This document shows, in pieces, positions 51,811 to 60,545 of a stretch of 64,000 bases of DNA (position 1 is its first letter; every line of letters begins with the position of its first letter). Source of the DNA: Streptomyces sp. NBC_00223. Its GTDB lineage: Bacteria > Actinomycetota > Actinomycetes > Streptomycetales > Streptomycetaceae. The stretch covers positions 5,393,501-5,457,500 of the forward strand of contig NZ_CP108109.1 of the NCBI RefSeq assembly GCF_036199905.1, given 5' to 3'. Both the position numbers and the translations under genes were made by a program. The notes beneath the pieces are model-generated. The model was not told the origin of the DNA and did not search any database. It saw nothing but the letters and a program-made list of their open reading frames with translations.

Positions 51811-53022
51811 TTACGGCTGGCTGTAGCCGTCCAGGAAGGTACCGATCCTGGTGACCGCGTCGGTCAGGTCCTCCTTGGCCGGCAGGGTCACCAGACGGAA
51901 GTGGTCCGGCTCCGGCCAGTTGAAGCCCGTGCCCTGCACCACCAGGATCCGCTCGGCCCGCAGCAGGTCGAGCACCATCTGCTGGTCGTCCTTGATCTTG
52001 TAGACCTTCGGGTCGAGCCGGGGGAACGCGTACAGCGCCCCGCGCGGCTTCACGCAGGTCACACCGGGGATCGCGCTCAGCGCCTCGTACGCGGCGTCGC
52101 GCTGCTCGGTCAGCCGGCCACCGGGCAGCACCAGGTCCTTGATCGACTGGCGGCCGCCGAGCGCGGTGGCGATGGCGTGCTGGGCCGGCACATTCGCGCA
52201 CAGCCGCATGTTCGCCAGGATGGTCAGGCCCTCGATATAGCTGTTCGCGTGCTCCTTCGGCCCGCACACCGCGAGCCAGCCGCTGCGGTAGCCCGCGATC
52301 CGGTACGCCTTCGACAGACCGTTGAAGGTGAGGGTGAGCAGATCGGGGGCGATGGAGGCGAAGGGCGTGTGCGTCGCGTCGTCGTAGAGGATCTTGTCGT
52401 AGATCTCGTCGGCGCAGACCATCAGCCGGTGCCTGCGGGCGATGTCCGCGAAGCCGCGCAGCAGCTCGTCGTCGTAGACCGCGCCCGTCGGGTTGTTCGG
52501 GTTGATCAGGACGATGGCCTTGGTGCGGTCGGTGACCTTGCGCTCGATGTCGGCGAGGTCGGGATACCAGTCGGCCTGCTCGTCGCAGCGGTAGTGCACC
52601 GCGGTGCCGCCCGCCAGCGACACGGCCGCGGTCCACAGCGGGTAGTCCGGCGCGGGGACGAGCACCTCGTCGCCGTCGTCGAGCAGCGCCGTCATGGACA
52701 TCTGGATCAGCTCGGACACGCCGTTGCCGAGGTAGATGTCCTCGACATCGAGGTCGATGCCCTTGGTCTGGTAGTACTGCATCACCGCGCGGCGCGCGGG
52801 CAGAATGCCCTTGGAGTTCACATACCCGTGCGCCGTTCCCAGCGACCTGAGCATGTCCTCCAGAATCTCCGGCGGACACTCGAATCCGAACGGCGCCGGA
52901 TTCCCGGTGTTCAGCTCCAGGATGCGGTGACCCGCCGCCTGCAGCCGCATGGCCTCTTCGAGCACCGGGCCCCGGATGTCGTAGCAGACATTGGCAAGTT
53001 TCGTGGACTGGATCACCTGCAT
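51811..53022 (-). CDS. Alanine/aspartate aminotransferase (AlaT/AlaA type)
   Basis: The 403-residue class I aminotransferase has LELNTGNPAPFGFECP and GYVNSKGILPARRAV near the start, PNNPTGAVYDDE, the PLP aspartate in RLMVCADEIYDKILYD, the Schiff-base lysine in TFNGLSKAYRIAGYRSGW and the substrate arginine in DHFRLVTLP. This phrasing is that of the pyruvate-alanine aminotransferases AlaA/AlaT. ATG 53022 has AAGGTG upstream and gives the standard length. It lies 44 nt after the deacylase gene in the same direction and could share its transcript. Confidence 0.92.
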   Translation of the reverse strand: MQVIQSTKLANVCYDIRGPVLEEAMRLQAAGHRILELNTGNPAPFGFECPPEILEDMLRSLGTAHGYVNSKGILPARRAVMQYYQTKGIDLDVEDIYLGNGVSELIQMSMTALLDDGDEVLVPAPDYPLWTAAVSLAGGTAVHYRCDEQADWYPDLADIERKVTDRTKAIVLINPNNPTGAVYDDELLRGFADIARRHRLMVCADEIYDKILYDDATHTPFASIAPDLLTLTFNGLSKAYRIAGYRSGWLAVCGPKEHANSYIEGLTILANMRLCANVPAQHAIATALGGRQSIKDLVLPGGRLTEQRDAAYEALSAIPGVTCVKPRGALYAFPRLDPKVYKIKDDQQMVLDLLRAERILVVQGTGFNWPEPDHFRLVTLPAKEDLTDAVTRIGTFLDGYSQP

Positions 53023-53066
53023 GCCGGTCACCTTACGGCTATGTAACGGCCCCCGCGCGGTGTTTT

Positions 53067-54737
53067 TCACCACGTGCCCGGCGCCGCGGGCCCGCTCCCA
53101 CCCGGCCGTACGGGCCCCCGGCGCGGGGTACGGCGCACCGAGCGGCCCGCCAGTTCACCCGTCCGACGGCCGTCCTCGACGACGAAGCGGCCGTTGATCA
53201 GGACATGCGGAATGCCGGTCGGCAGGGTACGCGGGCGGTCGAAGGTGGCACCCGCCGCGACCGTGTCCGCGTCGAAGAGCACCAGGTCGGCGCGGTAGCC
53301 CTCACGGATCAGCCCCCGGTCGGGCAGCCGCAGCCGGGCGGCGGGCCGGCCGGTCAGCCGGGCGACGCACTCCTCCAGCGAGAGCACCCCCAACTCCCGG
53401 ACATAGCGCCCCAGATACTCCGGGAAGGTGCCGTACGCCCGCGGATGCGGCTTGTCGCCGTGCAGGATGCCGTCGGAACCGGCGGTGTGGGTGCGGTGGC
53501 GCATCACCGTACGGACGTTCTCCTCGTCGCCCACGTGCTGGAGGATCGACGTACCGAGGCCGTCCGCGAGCAGCAGACGGCGGGCCGTCGGCCAGCCGTC
53601 GATCCGGGCGCCGACGTACGCGGCCAGGGCCCTGTCGCCCACCCCCGAGATCTCGATGGTCGACCAGTCCATCGGCACACCGTGGCAGCCGTCGGACCCC
53701 TCGACCTCCAGCGCGTACCGGACGCGCTCGGCCGTGGTGTCGTCCCGCAGCCGCGCGAGCGTCCGCTCCGGCCCGCCCTCGGCCGCCCAGCTGGGCAGCA
53801 GCGCGACCAGCGTCGTAGCACCCGGGGTGTACGGATAGGTGTCCAGCGTGATGTCGGCGCCCGCCGCCAGCGCCCGGTCCAGCAGGGCCAGCAGCTCGGG
53901 GGCGCGGCCCTTGTTGACGCCGAAGTTCATCGTGGCGTGCGCGAGGTGGAGCGCGCAGCCCGCTTCCCGGGTGAGGGCGATCATCTCCTCGTACGCCTCA
54001 AGGGCGCCGGCGCCGTACGACCGGTGGTGGGGGCAGTAGTAGCCGCCGTACTCCGCCACCACGCGGCACAGCTCGGTCAGCTCGGCGTCCGAGGCGTACA
54101 TCCCGGGGGTGTAGGTCAGCCCCGAGGACATCCCCACGGCGCCCTGCTCCAGGCCCTCGGCGACCAGCTGCTTCATCCTGGCCAGCTCGGCGGCCGTGGG
54201 CGCGCGGTCCTCCCAGCCCATGACCAGCGCCCGGACCGAGCCCTGGGGGACGAGATAGGCGGCGTTGACGGCGATTCCCTCGTCCAGGCGGTCCAGATAC
54301 TCGCCCACGCTGCGCCAGGTGAAGTCGGCGTCGTCGCCCGTGCCGTTCCAGCCGGCGATCTGGGTGCGGAGCTGGGGGAGTACGCGGTCGTCGGTGGGGG
54401 CGTAGGACAGGCCGTCCTGGCCCAGCACTTCCAGGGTGACGCCCTGGGCGGCCTTGGCCTCGTGGGAGGGGTCCTTGAGGAGGGCGAGGTCGCTGTGGGC
54501 GTGCATGTCGATGAAGCCGGGGGAGAGGGTGAGGCCGTGGGCGTTCAGGGTTCGGTGCGCCGCGAGCTTGCTCGCGGCTTTGTCGCTGCTGGTGCCGGTG
54601 GCGTCCCTCCGGTGGATCGTGGCGGTGTCCCTCCGGTGGATCCCGGCGATTCGGCCGGCGTGGAGGGTTACGTCGGCCGGGTAGGGGGTGGTGCCGGTTC
54701 CGTCCACGACGGTGGCGCCGCGGATCACCATGTCCAT
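53067..54737 (-). CDS. N-acyl-D-amino-acid deacylase / D-aminoacylase family amidohydrolase
   Basis: The 556-residue amidohydrolase starts MVIRGATVVDGTGTTPYPADV. It has the metal motif LSPGFIDMHAHSDLALL (H-x-H), VTLEVLGQDGLSYAP (a family-specific Cys is replaced), YTPGMYASDAELTEL, HLAHATMNFG and AGSDGILHGDKPHPRAYG (catalytic Asp). It would hydrolyse N-acyl-D-amino acids or related imides. A 40-residue insertion near residue 35 with repeated IHRRD is poorly conserved. The C-terminal 30 residues are arginine- and proline-rich. ATG 54737 has GGAAAA upstream. It follows the D-serine-dehydratase-like gene in the same direction, across a repeat-rich gap. Confidence 0.9.
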   Translation of the reverse strand: MDMVIRGATVVDGTGTTPYPADVTLHAGRIAGIHRRDTATIHRRDATGTSSDKAASKLAAHRTLNAHGLTLSPGFIDMHAHSDLALLKDPSHEAKAAQGVTLEVLGQDGLSYAPTDDRVLPQLRTQIAGWNGTGDDADFTWRSVGEYLDRLDEGIAVNAAYLVPQGSVRALVMGWEDRAPTAAELARMKQLVAEGLEQGAVGMSSGLTYTPGMYASDAELTELCRVVAEYGGYYCPHHRSYGAGALEAYEEMIALTREAGCALHLAHATMNFGVNKGRAPELLALLDRALAAGADITLDTYPYTPGATTLVALLPSWAAEGGPERTLARLRDDTTAERVRYALEVEGSDGCHGVPMDWSTIEISGVGDRALAAYVGARIDGWPTARRLLLADGLGTSILQHVGDEENVRTVMRHRTHTAGSDGILHGDKPHPRAYGTFPEYLGRYVRELGVLSLEECVARLTGRPAARLRLPDRGLIREGYRADLVLFDADTVAAGATFDRPRTLPTGIPHVLINGRFVVEDGRRTGELAGRSVRRTPRRGPVRPGGSGPAAPGTW

Positions 54738-55086
54738 GGGGGCATTTTCCTTACGGGTCGGCTCCGTCTGTGCTGTGCCGGGCGCCCGGCTGCGGGTGCG
54801 TCTGGGTTTGTTTTTCCGCCCTCCCCCAGAGCTTCGCCTGGGGGTACCCCCATCTCGCTTCGCTCGCCCGTGCGAGTGCGTTTCCGTCTGCGGGTGCAAC
54901 CGGTGGGTGGTTCCGGGGCCAGTCCGGAGGTGACTCTCCCCCAGCTACCGCTGGGAGGTGCCCCCACGAACTGCGAACGTGCACGCATCGTTGCTTGCTT
55001 TCCGCCGGTGTTGCGTTCGCAGTTCTGCGGGGACACCTCCTCCCCGTCCCCTCCGGCCCGGTTGGCGGCGAACGGTCGCGGGGTGG
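54738..55086. repeat. Repeat-rich gap in the D-amino-acid locus
   Basis: 349 bases without a gene. Two copies of the streptomycete CTCCCCCAG-N-CTGGG hairpin element occur, at 54821-54853 and 54936-54966. A perfect 11-bp inverted repeat, AACTGCGAACG (54969-54979) and CGTTCGCAGTT (55014-55024), surrounds a 34-nt loop. These elements are dispersed in Streptomyces genomes as I recall; they could act as terminators or RNA structures between the two genes. Confidence 0.7.
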
Positions 55087-56373
55087 TCAGAAGAAGGTGC
55101 GGACGTAGGAGGTGACCTTGCCGTCATTGCGGGTGACCGGGAGGCTTTGCCATTTGTCGAACGTGGTGCAGGGGTGGGACACGCCGAAGGCGACCCAGTC
55201 GCCGACCTCCAGGGTGTCCGTCGGGGGGAGGGACAGCCAGCCGTGCTGGTCGGACAGGGCGGTGACCGTCATCTCGGGGGGAGGTGGGCGCAGCGAGCCG
55301 TCGCGGGCGGAGCGGATCGCTGTCACCCGGGGGAGGCCCAGGTCGTAGGGCGCGTCGCGCTTGCCCGCGTTCACGAACGCCTGGCCGGGCTCGGGGCGGG
55401 AGACGACCTGGGCCCACAGTCGGAAGGCGGCTTGGAGCGCGCCTTCCGCCGGGACGCGGTTGAACGGCGTGATCCGCCGGTAGTGGTCGTCGTCGTGCGT
55501 GACGTACGCCCCCGACCGCAGCAGCTTGAGTACGGGCGCCGACAGTGCCGGGATCTCCGCGAAGGTCGCCGCCACCGCGTCGAACCACGCGGAACCGCCC
55601 GCGCTCACCACGATCTCGGACACGCCCGCGAACCGCCCGGCCGCGTCGAAGGAGGCCGCCAGCGCCACCAGTCGGCGCAGATACGCCTGGACCCGCGCCG
55701 GATCGGCCGACGGCACCTCGCCCTCGTAGCCCGCGACGCCGACCAGCCGCAGAGTCGGCGCCGCTGCCACCGCGTCGGCCACGGCGTCGCACTCCGTCTC
55801 GGTGCGGACCCCCGTACGGGCCCCCGCGCCGCCGCCGAGTTCGACGACGACGGAGAGTTGACGGCGTACGTTCGCGGCGGACAGCGCCGCGTCCATCAGC
55901 TCGACCCCGCGTACGGAGTCCACGTAGGTGATCAGCTCGAAGGAAGGGTCGGCGTCCAGTTCGGCGCCGAGCCAGCGCAGTGCCGCCGCGTCCACGACCT
56001 CGTTCGCGAGGAAGATCCGGCGGACCCCGAACGCCCGTGCCACCCGCACCTGGTGGGGGACGGCGAGGGTGATCCCCCAGGCGCCGTGGGCGAGTTGGCG
56101 GGCGAAGAGCTGCGGGGCCATGGAGGTCTTGCCGTGCGGGGCGAACGCGAGGCCGTGTTCCGCGGTGTAGTGCTCGAGGATCGCCAGATTGTGGTCGAGG
56201 GCTTCCTCCGAGAGCGTGAGGACGGGCGTGGTGAAGCCGCCGTCGAAGAGGCTGCGGCGCTCGGCGGCCAGTTCGCCGAAGGTGAGGCCCGCCGCGTCGG
56301 GCGGCAGCCCCTTGAAGCGGTGGTCGGCCCGCTCCTCGTCCAGCGCGGCCACCCGCCGTGTGTCGATGTCCAT
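55087..56373 (-). CDS. D-serine dehydratase / D-threonine aldolase-like PLP enzyme
   Basis: The 428-residue protein is of the alanine-racemase-fold (type III) DSD family. The PLP lysine is in GLAFAPHGKTSMAPQLFARQL; TTPVLTLSEEALDHNLAIL precedes it; the phosphate-binding region is VVVELGGGAGARTGVR; ITPFNRVPAEGALQAAF and the metal-site C-terminus VSHPCTTFDKWQSLPV follow. Relatives deaminate D-serine or cleave D-3-hydroxyamino acids. RidA, encoded in the divergent operon, would detoxify the 2-aminoacrylate formed. The ATG 56373 has GGGAGG 9 nt upstream. Confidence 0.9.
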   Translation of the reverse strand: MDIDTRRVAALDEERADHRFKGLPPDAAGLTFGELAAERRSLFDGGFTTPVLTLSEEALDHNLAILEHYTAEHGLAFAPHGKTSMAPQLFARQLAHGAWGITLAVPHQVRVARAFGVRRIFLANEVVDAAALRWLGAELDADPSFELITYVDSVRGVELMDAALSAANVRRQLSVVVELGGGAGARTGVRTETECDAVADAVAAAPTLRLVGVAGYEGEVPSADPARVQAYLRRLVALAASFDAAGRFAGVSEIVVSAGGSAWFDAVAATFAEIPALSAPVLKLLRSGAYVTHDDDHYRRITPFNRVPAEGALQAAFRLWAQVVSRPEPGQAFVNAGKRDAPYDLGLPRVTAIRSARDGSLRPPPPEMTVTALSDQHGWLSLPPTDTLEVGDWVAFGVSHPCTTFDKWQSLPVTRNDGKVTSYVRTFF

Positions 56374-56402
56374 GAAGTCCGGCCTCCCGAAAGTGTCGCC
56401 CG

Positions 56403-56436
56403 CGTTGCATCATATGCAACGTTCATTGCGTATGAT
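56403..56436. promoter_or_regulatory. Divergent promoters with an IclR-type operator
   Basis: CGTTGCAT (56403-56410) and ATGCAACG (56414-56421) are perfect 8-bp arms around CAT. TATGAT occurs on both strands: rightward at 56431-56436 and leftward at 56414-56409, the latter inside the palindrome. A protein bound here would control the D-serine-dehydratase-like gene and the kinase-iclR-ridA operon together. The IclR regulator encoded at 57537 is the obvious candidate. Confidence 0.7.
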
Positions 56437-56496
56437 GCTTCGAGCTGTCTAACATCCTGCGTGCAGCCAGGTCAACGGCGGAAGGTACGTACCCCC

Positions 56497-57540
56497 TTGG
56501 AAGCCAGTGTCGATCTCGTCTGTCTGGGCGAGTCCATGGTCACCTTCGTGCCGTCGCGCCCCGGGCGGCTCGCCGACGTGCCCGACTTCCACCGGGAGAT
56601 CGGCGGCGCCGAGTCCAATGTGGCGTGCACGCTCGCCCGCGCCGGGCACAGCGTGCGGTGGATCAGCCGGGTCGGCGCCGACGGCTTCGGCGACCACCTG
56701 GTCGAGACGATCGCCGCGGCCGGCGTCGATGTCGGCGCCGTCCAGCGCGACCCGCACCGGCCGACCGGCGTGTACTTCCGTACGGCCGGCGAGCGCGCCA
56801 CCACGCTCGTGCCGCACTCGGAGAAGGCCGAGGTCGTCTACTACCGCAAGGGCTCGGCCGCCTCCGCGCTCTCGCCCGCGCTGGTCCGCAGGGACGACGC
56901 CTGGTCGGGCCGGATGCTGCATCTGACCGGCATCACGGGCGCGCTGTCCGCGACCTGCCGGGCCCTGATGGGCCGGCTCACCCACCGCGAGCCCGGCCGT
57001 CCGGTGGTCTCCTTCGACGTCAATCACCGCCCCGCGCTGTGGCGCGGCGCCGACCCGGGGCTGCTGATCGAACTCGCCCGTGGCTGCGACCTGGTGTTCG
57101 TCGGCGAGGACGAGGCTGAGGCCGCCTGGGGCCTGCCGGACGCCGACGCGATCCGGGCCGTGCTGCCCGAACCCGAGACCCTCGTGGTCAAGCAGGGCGC
57201 CGCGGGAGCGACGGTCTTCACCGGGGGCGAGCGGCTGCACGTACCCGCCCCGGCCGTCGACGTGGTCGCGCACGTCGGCGCGGGCGACGCCTTCGCCGCC
57301 GGATATCTGTCCGCGACCCTGCGCGGGCTGCCGGTACGGGACCGGCTGCGGCACGGCCATCTGCTGGCGGCCGCCGCGCTCACCGTGCCCGGCGACCTCG
57401 CCGTACCGCCCGGCCGCGCGCACGCCGACGCCCTCGCCGCACTCGACGACACGGCGTGGGGGAGACTGCGGCTGGGCCCCGGCTGGACCGGTACGCGACC
57501 GGTGGCTGCTCCCGGGCCTGGGGAAGAGGAGGCACCGTGA
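56497..57540 (+). CDS. PfkB family sugar kinase (2-keto-3-deoxygluconate kinase-like)
   Basis: The 347-residue kinase has the PfkB N-terminal motif GGAESNVACTLARAG, GADGFGDHLVETI, and the C-terminal signature VDVVAHVGAGDAFAAGYLSA with its catalytic aspartate. LVVKQGAAGATVF gives the ATP-binding loop. Its closest shape is KDG kinase. TTG 56497 is used because it gives the normal N-terminus (LEASVDLVCLGESMVTF), although GGAAGG is rather far upstream (12 nt). The stop overlaps the iclR GTG. Why a sugar-acid kinase sits with D-amino-acid genes is unclear. Confidence 0.88.
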   Translation: MEASVDLVCLGESMVTFVPSRPGRLADVPDFHREIGGAESNVACTLARAGHSVRWISRVGADGFGDHLVETIAAAGVDVGAVQRDPHRPTGVYFRTAGERATTLVPHSEKAEVVYYRKGSAASALSPALVRRDDAWSGRMLHLTGITGALSATCRALMGRLTHREPGRPVVSFDVNHRPALWRGADPGLLIELARGCDLVFVGEDEAEAAWGLPDADAIRAVLPEPETLVVKQGAAGATVFTGGERLHVPAPAVDVVAHVGAGDAFAAGYLSATLRGLPVRDRLRHGHLLAAAALTVPGDLAVPPGRAHADALAALDDTAWGRLRLGPGWTGTRPVAAPGPGEEEAP

Positions 57541-58343
57541 GCCAGACCGTCGACCGCGCGCTGAGCATCCTGCCGCTGCTCGCCGAGGGCCCGGCCGGCC
57601 TCGAACAGGTCGCCACCCGGCTCGACGTCCACAAGTCCACCGCGCTGCGGCTGCTGCGCACCCTGCACGAACACGGCCTGGTCTACCGTCAGCGGGACCA
57701 GCGCTACCGGCTCGGCACCCGGCTGTTCGCCCTCGCCCAGCAGGCCATCGAGACCCTCGACATCAGCGGTATCGCCCACCCGCATCTGGCCGCGCTCAAT
57801 GAACGGACCGGCCACACCGTCCATCTGGCGGTGTACGAGCAGGGCGAGGTTGTGTACATCGACAAGGTCGAGAGCCGCTACCCGGTCCGGATGTACTCCC
57901 GGATCGGCCGCCCGGTGGCCATCACGGTGGCCGCCGTCGCCAAACTGCTGCTCGCCGACCTTCCGGAGCCGGAGCGGCGGGCGGTCGCGGAGGGTCTGGA
58001 CTATCCGCGGTACACCGCCAGATCGATCCCGGACGCGGCCGCGTACCTCGCCGAGCTGGCCCGGGTGCGCGAGCAGGGCTGGGCCACGGACCTCGGCGGT
58101 CACGAGGAGTCCATCAACTGCGTCGCGGCCCCGCTGCGGGGTCCCGACGGCCGGGTGTGCGCGGCCATGTCGATCTCCGCGCCCAATGTCGTCGTCACCG
58201 CCGAGGAGTTGCTGCGGCTGCGGCCGCTGGTGCTCCGTACGGCGGAGGCGGTCAGCGCCGAGTTGTCCGGCGCGGCTCCGGTCACCGCCGCCGTATCTGC
58301 CCCCGTACCGCCGCACTCCACGAACGAGGACACCTCCGCATGA
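57537..58343 (+). CDS. IclR family transcriptional regulator
   Basis: The 268-residue regulator has the winged helix LLAEGPAGLEQVATRLDVHKSTALRLLRTLHEHGLVYR (residues about 15-52) and the IclR effector domain (HTVHLAVYEQGEVVYIDKVESRYPVRMYSRIGRPV, then GWATDLGGHEESINCVAAPLRG). It is fused in translation to the kinase (GTGA) and to ridA (ATGA). It probably controls the operon and the divergent gene through the 56403-56421 palindrome, with a keto or amino acid as signal. Confidence 0.93.
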   Translation: MSQTVDRALSILPLLAEGPAGLEQVATRLDVHKSTALRLLRTLHEHGLVYRQRDQRYRLGTRLFALAQQAIETLDISGIAHPHLAALNERTGHTVHLAVYEQGEVVYIDKVESRYPVRMYSRIGRPVAITVAAVAKLLLADLPEPERRAVAEGLDYPRYTARSIPDAAAYLAELARVREQGWATDLGGHEESINCVAAPLRGPDGRVCAAMSISAPNVVVTAEELLRLRPLVLRTAEAVSAELSGAAPVTAAVSAPVPPHSTNEDTSA

Positions 58344-58774
58344 GCGAGCAGCCCGCCACCGACCCGACGCGTCTGAGCAAGGTCGCGATCACCCCGCCCA
58401 CGCACACCGTGCCGCCCGCGAAGTTCTCGCACGGCGTGCGGAAGGGGAACATCCTCCAGGTCGCCGGTCAGGTCGGCTTCCTGCCCGCCGTCGAGGGGGA
58501 GCCGCCGACGCCCGCCGGGCCCGGCCTGCGCGAGCAGACGCTGGCCACGCTCGGCAATGTGCGGGCGGTCCTCGAAGCGGGCGGGGCGAGCTGGGAGGAC
58601 GTGGTGATGGTGCGCGTCTATCTCACCGACACGGGCCACTTCGCCGAGCTGAACGAGATCTACAACGCGTACTTCGCCGGGCTGACGCAGGCACCGGCCG
58701 CGCGGACCACGGTGTACGTGGGGCTGCCGGCCGGGCTGCTGGTGGAGATCGACGCGCTGGCCGTCCTCGGCTGA
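58340..58774 (+). CDS. RidA family enamine/imine deaminase
   Basis: The 144-residue protein hydrolyses 2-aminoacrylate and related enamines released by PLP enzymes. It has the YjgF/RidA core: NILQVAGQVGF, TLATLGNVRAVLEAGGASWEDVVMVRVYLTD, and APAARTTVYVGLPAGLLVEIDALA with the catalytic arginine. Its ATG overlaps the iclR stop. The gene fits the divergent D-serine dehydratase, whose product it would clear. Confidence 0.94.
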   Translation: MSEQPATDPTRLSKVAITPPTHTVPPAKFSHGVRKGNILQVAGQVGFLPAVEGEPPTPAGPGLREQTLATLGNVRAVLEAGGASWEDVVMVRVYLTDTGHFAELNEIYNAYFAGLTQAPAARTTVYVGLPAGLLVEIDALAVLG

Positions 58775-58791
58775 GGCCCCCCGGGACACGG

Positions 58792-58828
58792 ACGCCGGGC
58801 GGACCGCGTCACGCGGACCGCCCGGCGT
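58792..58828. terminator. Bidirectional terminator between ridA and the chitinase
   Basis: ACGCCGGGCGG (58792-58802) pairs with CCGCCCGGCGT (58818-58828), and inside it CCGCG pairs with CGCGG around TCA. This long interrupted hairpin lies between convergent genes. Confidence 0.9.
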
Positions 58829-58844
58829 TCTCATGGGTGCGGGG

Positions 58845-60410
58845 TCACGGCATCGCGTGGACGTGGGCGCCCACGGAGTTGGACCAGGCGTTGCCGTTCT
58901 TGGCGTCCCAGTTCGTGGACCAGGCCATCGCGCCGCGGATCGTCGGCCACGTGGTGCTGGGGTGGAACTTGCCGCAGCCCGTGCCCTTGGCGAGGCAGTC
59001 GAGCGCGTTGTTGACGACCGACGGGTCGACGTAGCCCGAGCCGGCCCCGCTGGTGGACGCGGGGAAGCCGAGGCCGACCTGGGACGGGTCGAGCCCGGCC
59101 TGGATCGCGGTGCAGGCCAGGGTGGTGATGAAGTCCACCGAGCCCTGGCTGTAGACGCCGCCGTCGCAGCCGTTCATCGAACCGCTGTTGTAGTACTGGG
59201 TGTTGACGACGGTCAGGATGTCCTTGATCTTCAGCGCGGTGGCGAGGTAGTCACTGACCGCCGAGAGCATGTCGATGGTCTGCGGGGCCATCGTGATGAT
59301 CAGCCCCGAGCCGGCCTTGGAGCTGAGGCTGCGCAGCGACTGCGACATGTACGTCGAGTCGATGCCGTTCTCCAGGTCGATGTCGACGCCGTTGAAGCCG
59401 TAGGTCTGCATCAGCGACCAGACGCTGTTGGCGAAGTTGGTGGCCGAGGTGGAGTCACGGACCGAGATGGTGCCGTTCTGGCCGCCGACGGAGATGATCA
59501 CCTTCTTGCCCGCCGCCTGCTTGGCCGCGATGTCGGCCTTGAACTGCGCCACGCTGTAGCCGAGCGACGGGTCCAGGGTGAACGAGACCGCGCCGGGCGT
59601 GGTGGTGGCGTCCGCGAAGGCCACCGCGATGATGTCGTACTGGTTCTGCACCTGCGCGATGGTCTGGACGGTCGCGCCGTTGTTGAAGTTCTGCCAGTAG
59701 CCGGTGACCACGTGCTTGGGCAGGCCACCCGTCGGGGGCTTGGTCGGGGGAGTGGTGGGCGGTGTGGTCGGCGGGGTGGTGGGGGGAGTGGTGGGCGGCG
59801 TCGTCGGAGGTGTCGTCGGTGGGGTGGTGGGCGGGGTGGTGGGCGGGGTGGTCGTGGTGCCGCCCGGGCCCGTCAGCGAGATGTCGTCCGCGTAGTACGC
59901 GGGCTGCGCGTACCAGCCGTGGGTGTAGATCGTCACCGACTTGGTGCTCGCGCCCGTGGTGAAGTTGACGCTCAGCTGCGTGTACGAGGAGGCGCTCGGC
60001 GTCCAGGTGGACGGGTCGGTGCCGCCGGTGCCGGTCGCGCCGATGTAGACGTAGCTGCCCTGCACGTACGCGCTCAGCGTGTACTGCGAGTTGGGCTGCA
60101 CGCTGACGGTCTGCGAGCACTGGCCGGTGTCGGAGCTGCTCGGGGTCGCCTTGAGCGCGGAGGAGCCGGAGTGCACCGGGCTGGAGACGTTCACGCCGCT
60201 GCCCGCCGTGCACGACCAGTTGGAAAGGCCGCTCTCGAAGCCGGAGTTGGCCATCAGGTTGGTGGTCGCGGCGCTCGCGTCGCCGACGGAGACGAGGGCG
60301 ACGCCTGAGCCGATGACGGCGGCGGCGCTCACACCGGCGATGAACCGGCGGCGAAGAGTTGACCTGCGCTGGGCAAGGCTCGCTTGTTGAGCGTGCGATG
60401 CACGTTCCAC
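58845..60410 (-). CDS. Secreted GH18 chitinase with N-terminal carbohydrate-binding module
   Basis: The 521-residue enzyme has a signal peptide (RRRFIAGVSAAAVIGSGVAL, cut after DASA), a CBM4/9- or CBM16-like beta-sandwich (LMANSGFESGLSNWSC to YYADDISLTGPGG), a Thr-Pro repeat linker and a GH18 barrel. The catalytic motif is FNGVDIDLENG (D-x-D-x-E), and KVIISVGG and GAMAWSTNWD are the other GH18 landmarks. It cleaves beta-1,4 GlcNAc links in chitin. GTG 60410 with AGGAGG 6 nt upstream is chosen over longer readings that include the promoter. A DasR-like site overlaps its promoter. Confidence 0.95.
   Translation of the reverse strand: MERASHAQQASLAQRRSTLRRRFIAGVSAAAVIGSGVALVSVGDASAATTNLMANSGFESGLSNWSCTAGSGVNVSSPVHSGSSALKATPSSSDTGQCSQTVSVQPNSQYTLSAYVQGSYVYIGATGTGGTDPSTWTPSASSYTQLSVNFTTGASTKSVTIYTHGWYAQPAYYADDISLTGPGGTTTTPPTTPPTTPPTTPPTTPPTTPPTTPPTTPPTTPPTKPPTGGLPKHVVTGYWQNFNNGATVQTIAQVQNQYDIIAVAFADATTTPGAVSFTLDPSLGYSVAQFKADIAAKQAAGKKVIISVGGQNGTISVRDSTSATNFANSVWSLMQTYGFNGVDIDLENGIDSTYMSQSLRSLSSKAGSGLIITMAPQTIDMLSAVSDYLATALKIKDILTVVNTQYYNSGSMNGCDGGVYSQGSVDFITTLACTAIQAGLDPSQVGLGFPASTSGAGSGYVDPSVVNNALDCLAKGTGCGKFHPSTTWPTIRGAMAWSTNWDAKNGNAWSNSVGAHVHAMP
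59749..59854 (-). repeat. 12-bp tandem repeats coding the chitinase Thr-Pro linker
   Basis: About nine units coding T-T-P-P in tandem, with silent differences among copies, join the binding module to the catalytic barrel. Flexible and probably glycosylated, such linkers are usual in secreted actinobacterial hydrolases and tend to vary in unit number. Confidence 0.85.
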
Positions 60411-60518
60411 GACTGCCTCCTGGGGGCAAGGAGTTGGGGGTAGTGGGTGTGCGGATGACGAGGGCGGCTGCGGACGGGCAAAATGACATGCACACAGGGA
60501 AGTCCCGTCAGGGAGAAA

Positions 60519-60545
60519 ACTGGTCCAGACCAATCCGGTTGTCAA
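60519..60545 (-). promoter_or_regulatory. Chitinase promoter with DasR-responsive (dre-like) element
   Basis: ACTGGTCCAGACCAAT (60519-60534) matches 14 of 16 positions of the DasR consensus palindrome and is the 12-bp element long known before Streptomyces chitinase genes. On the coding strand TTGACA (60545-60540) is the -35, and the element fills the spacer up to a CAGTTT -10. N-acetylglucosamine metabolism would then relieve repression. Confidence 0.85.

Noticed and set aside
49661..52879. A 1072-codon open frame on the minus strand through pckG
   Set aside because: It crosses the terminator at 51760-51799 and lies antisense to pckG; only out-of-frame shadow sequence.
59749..59854. Tandem repeats as a CRISPR array
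   Set aside because: The units are contiguous 12-mers in a coding frame for a Thr-Pro linker, without spacers.
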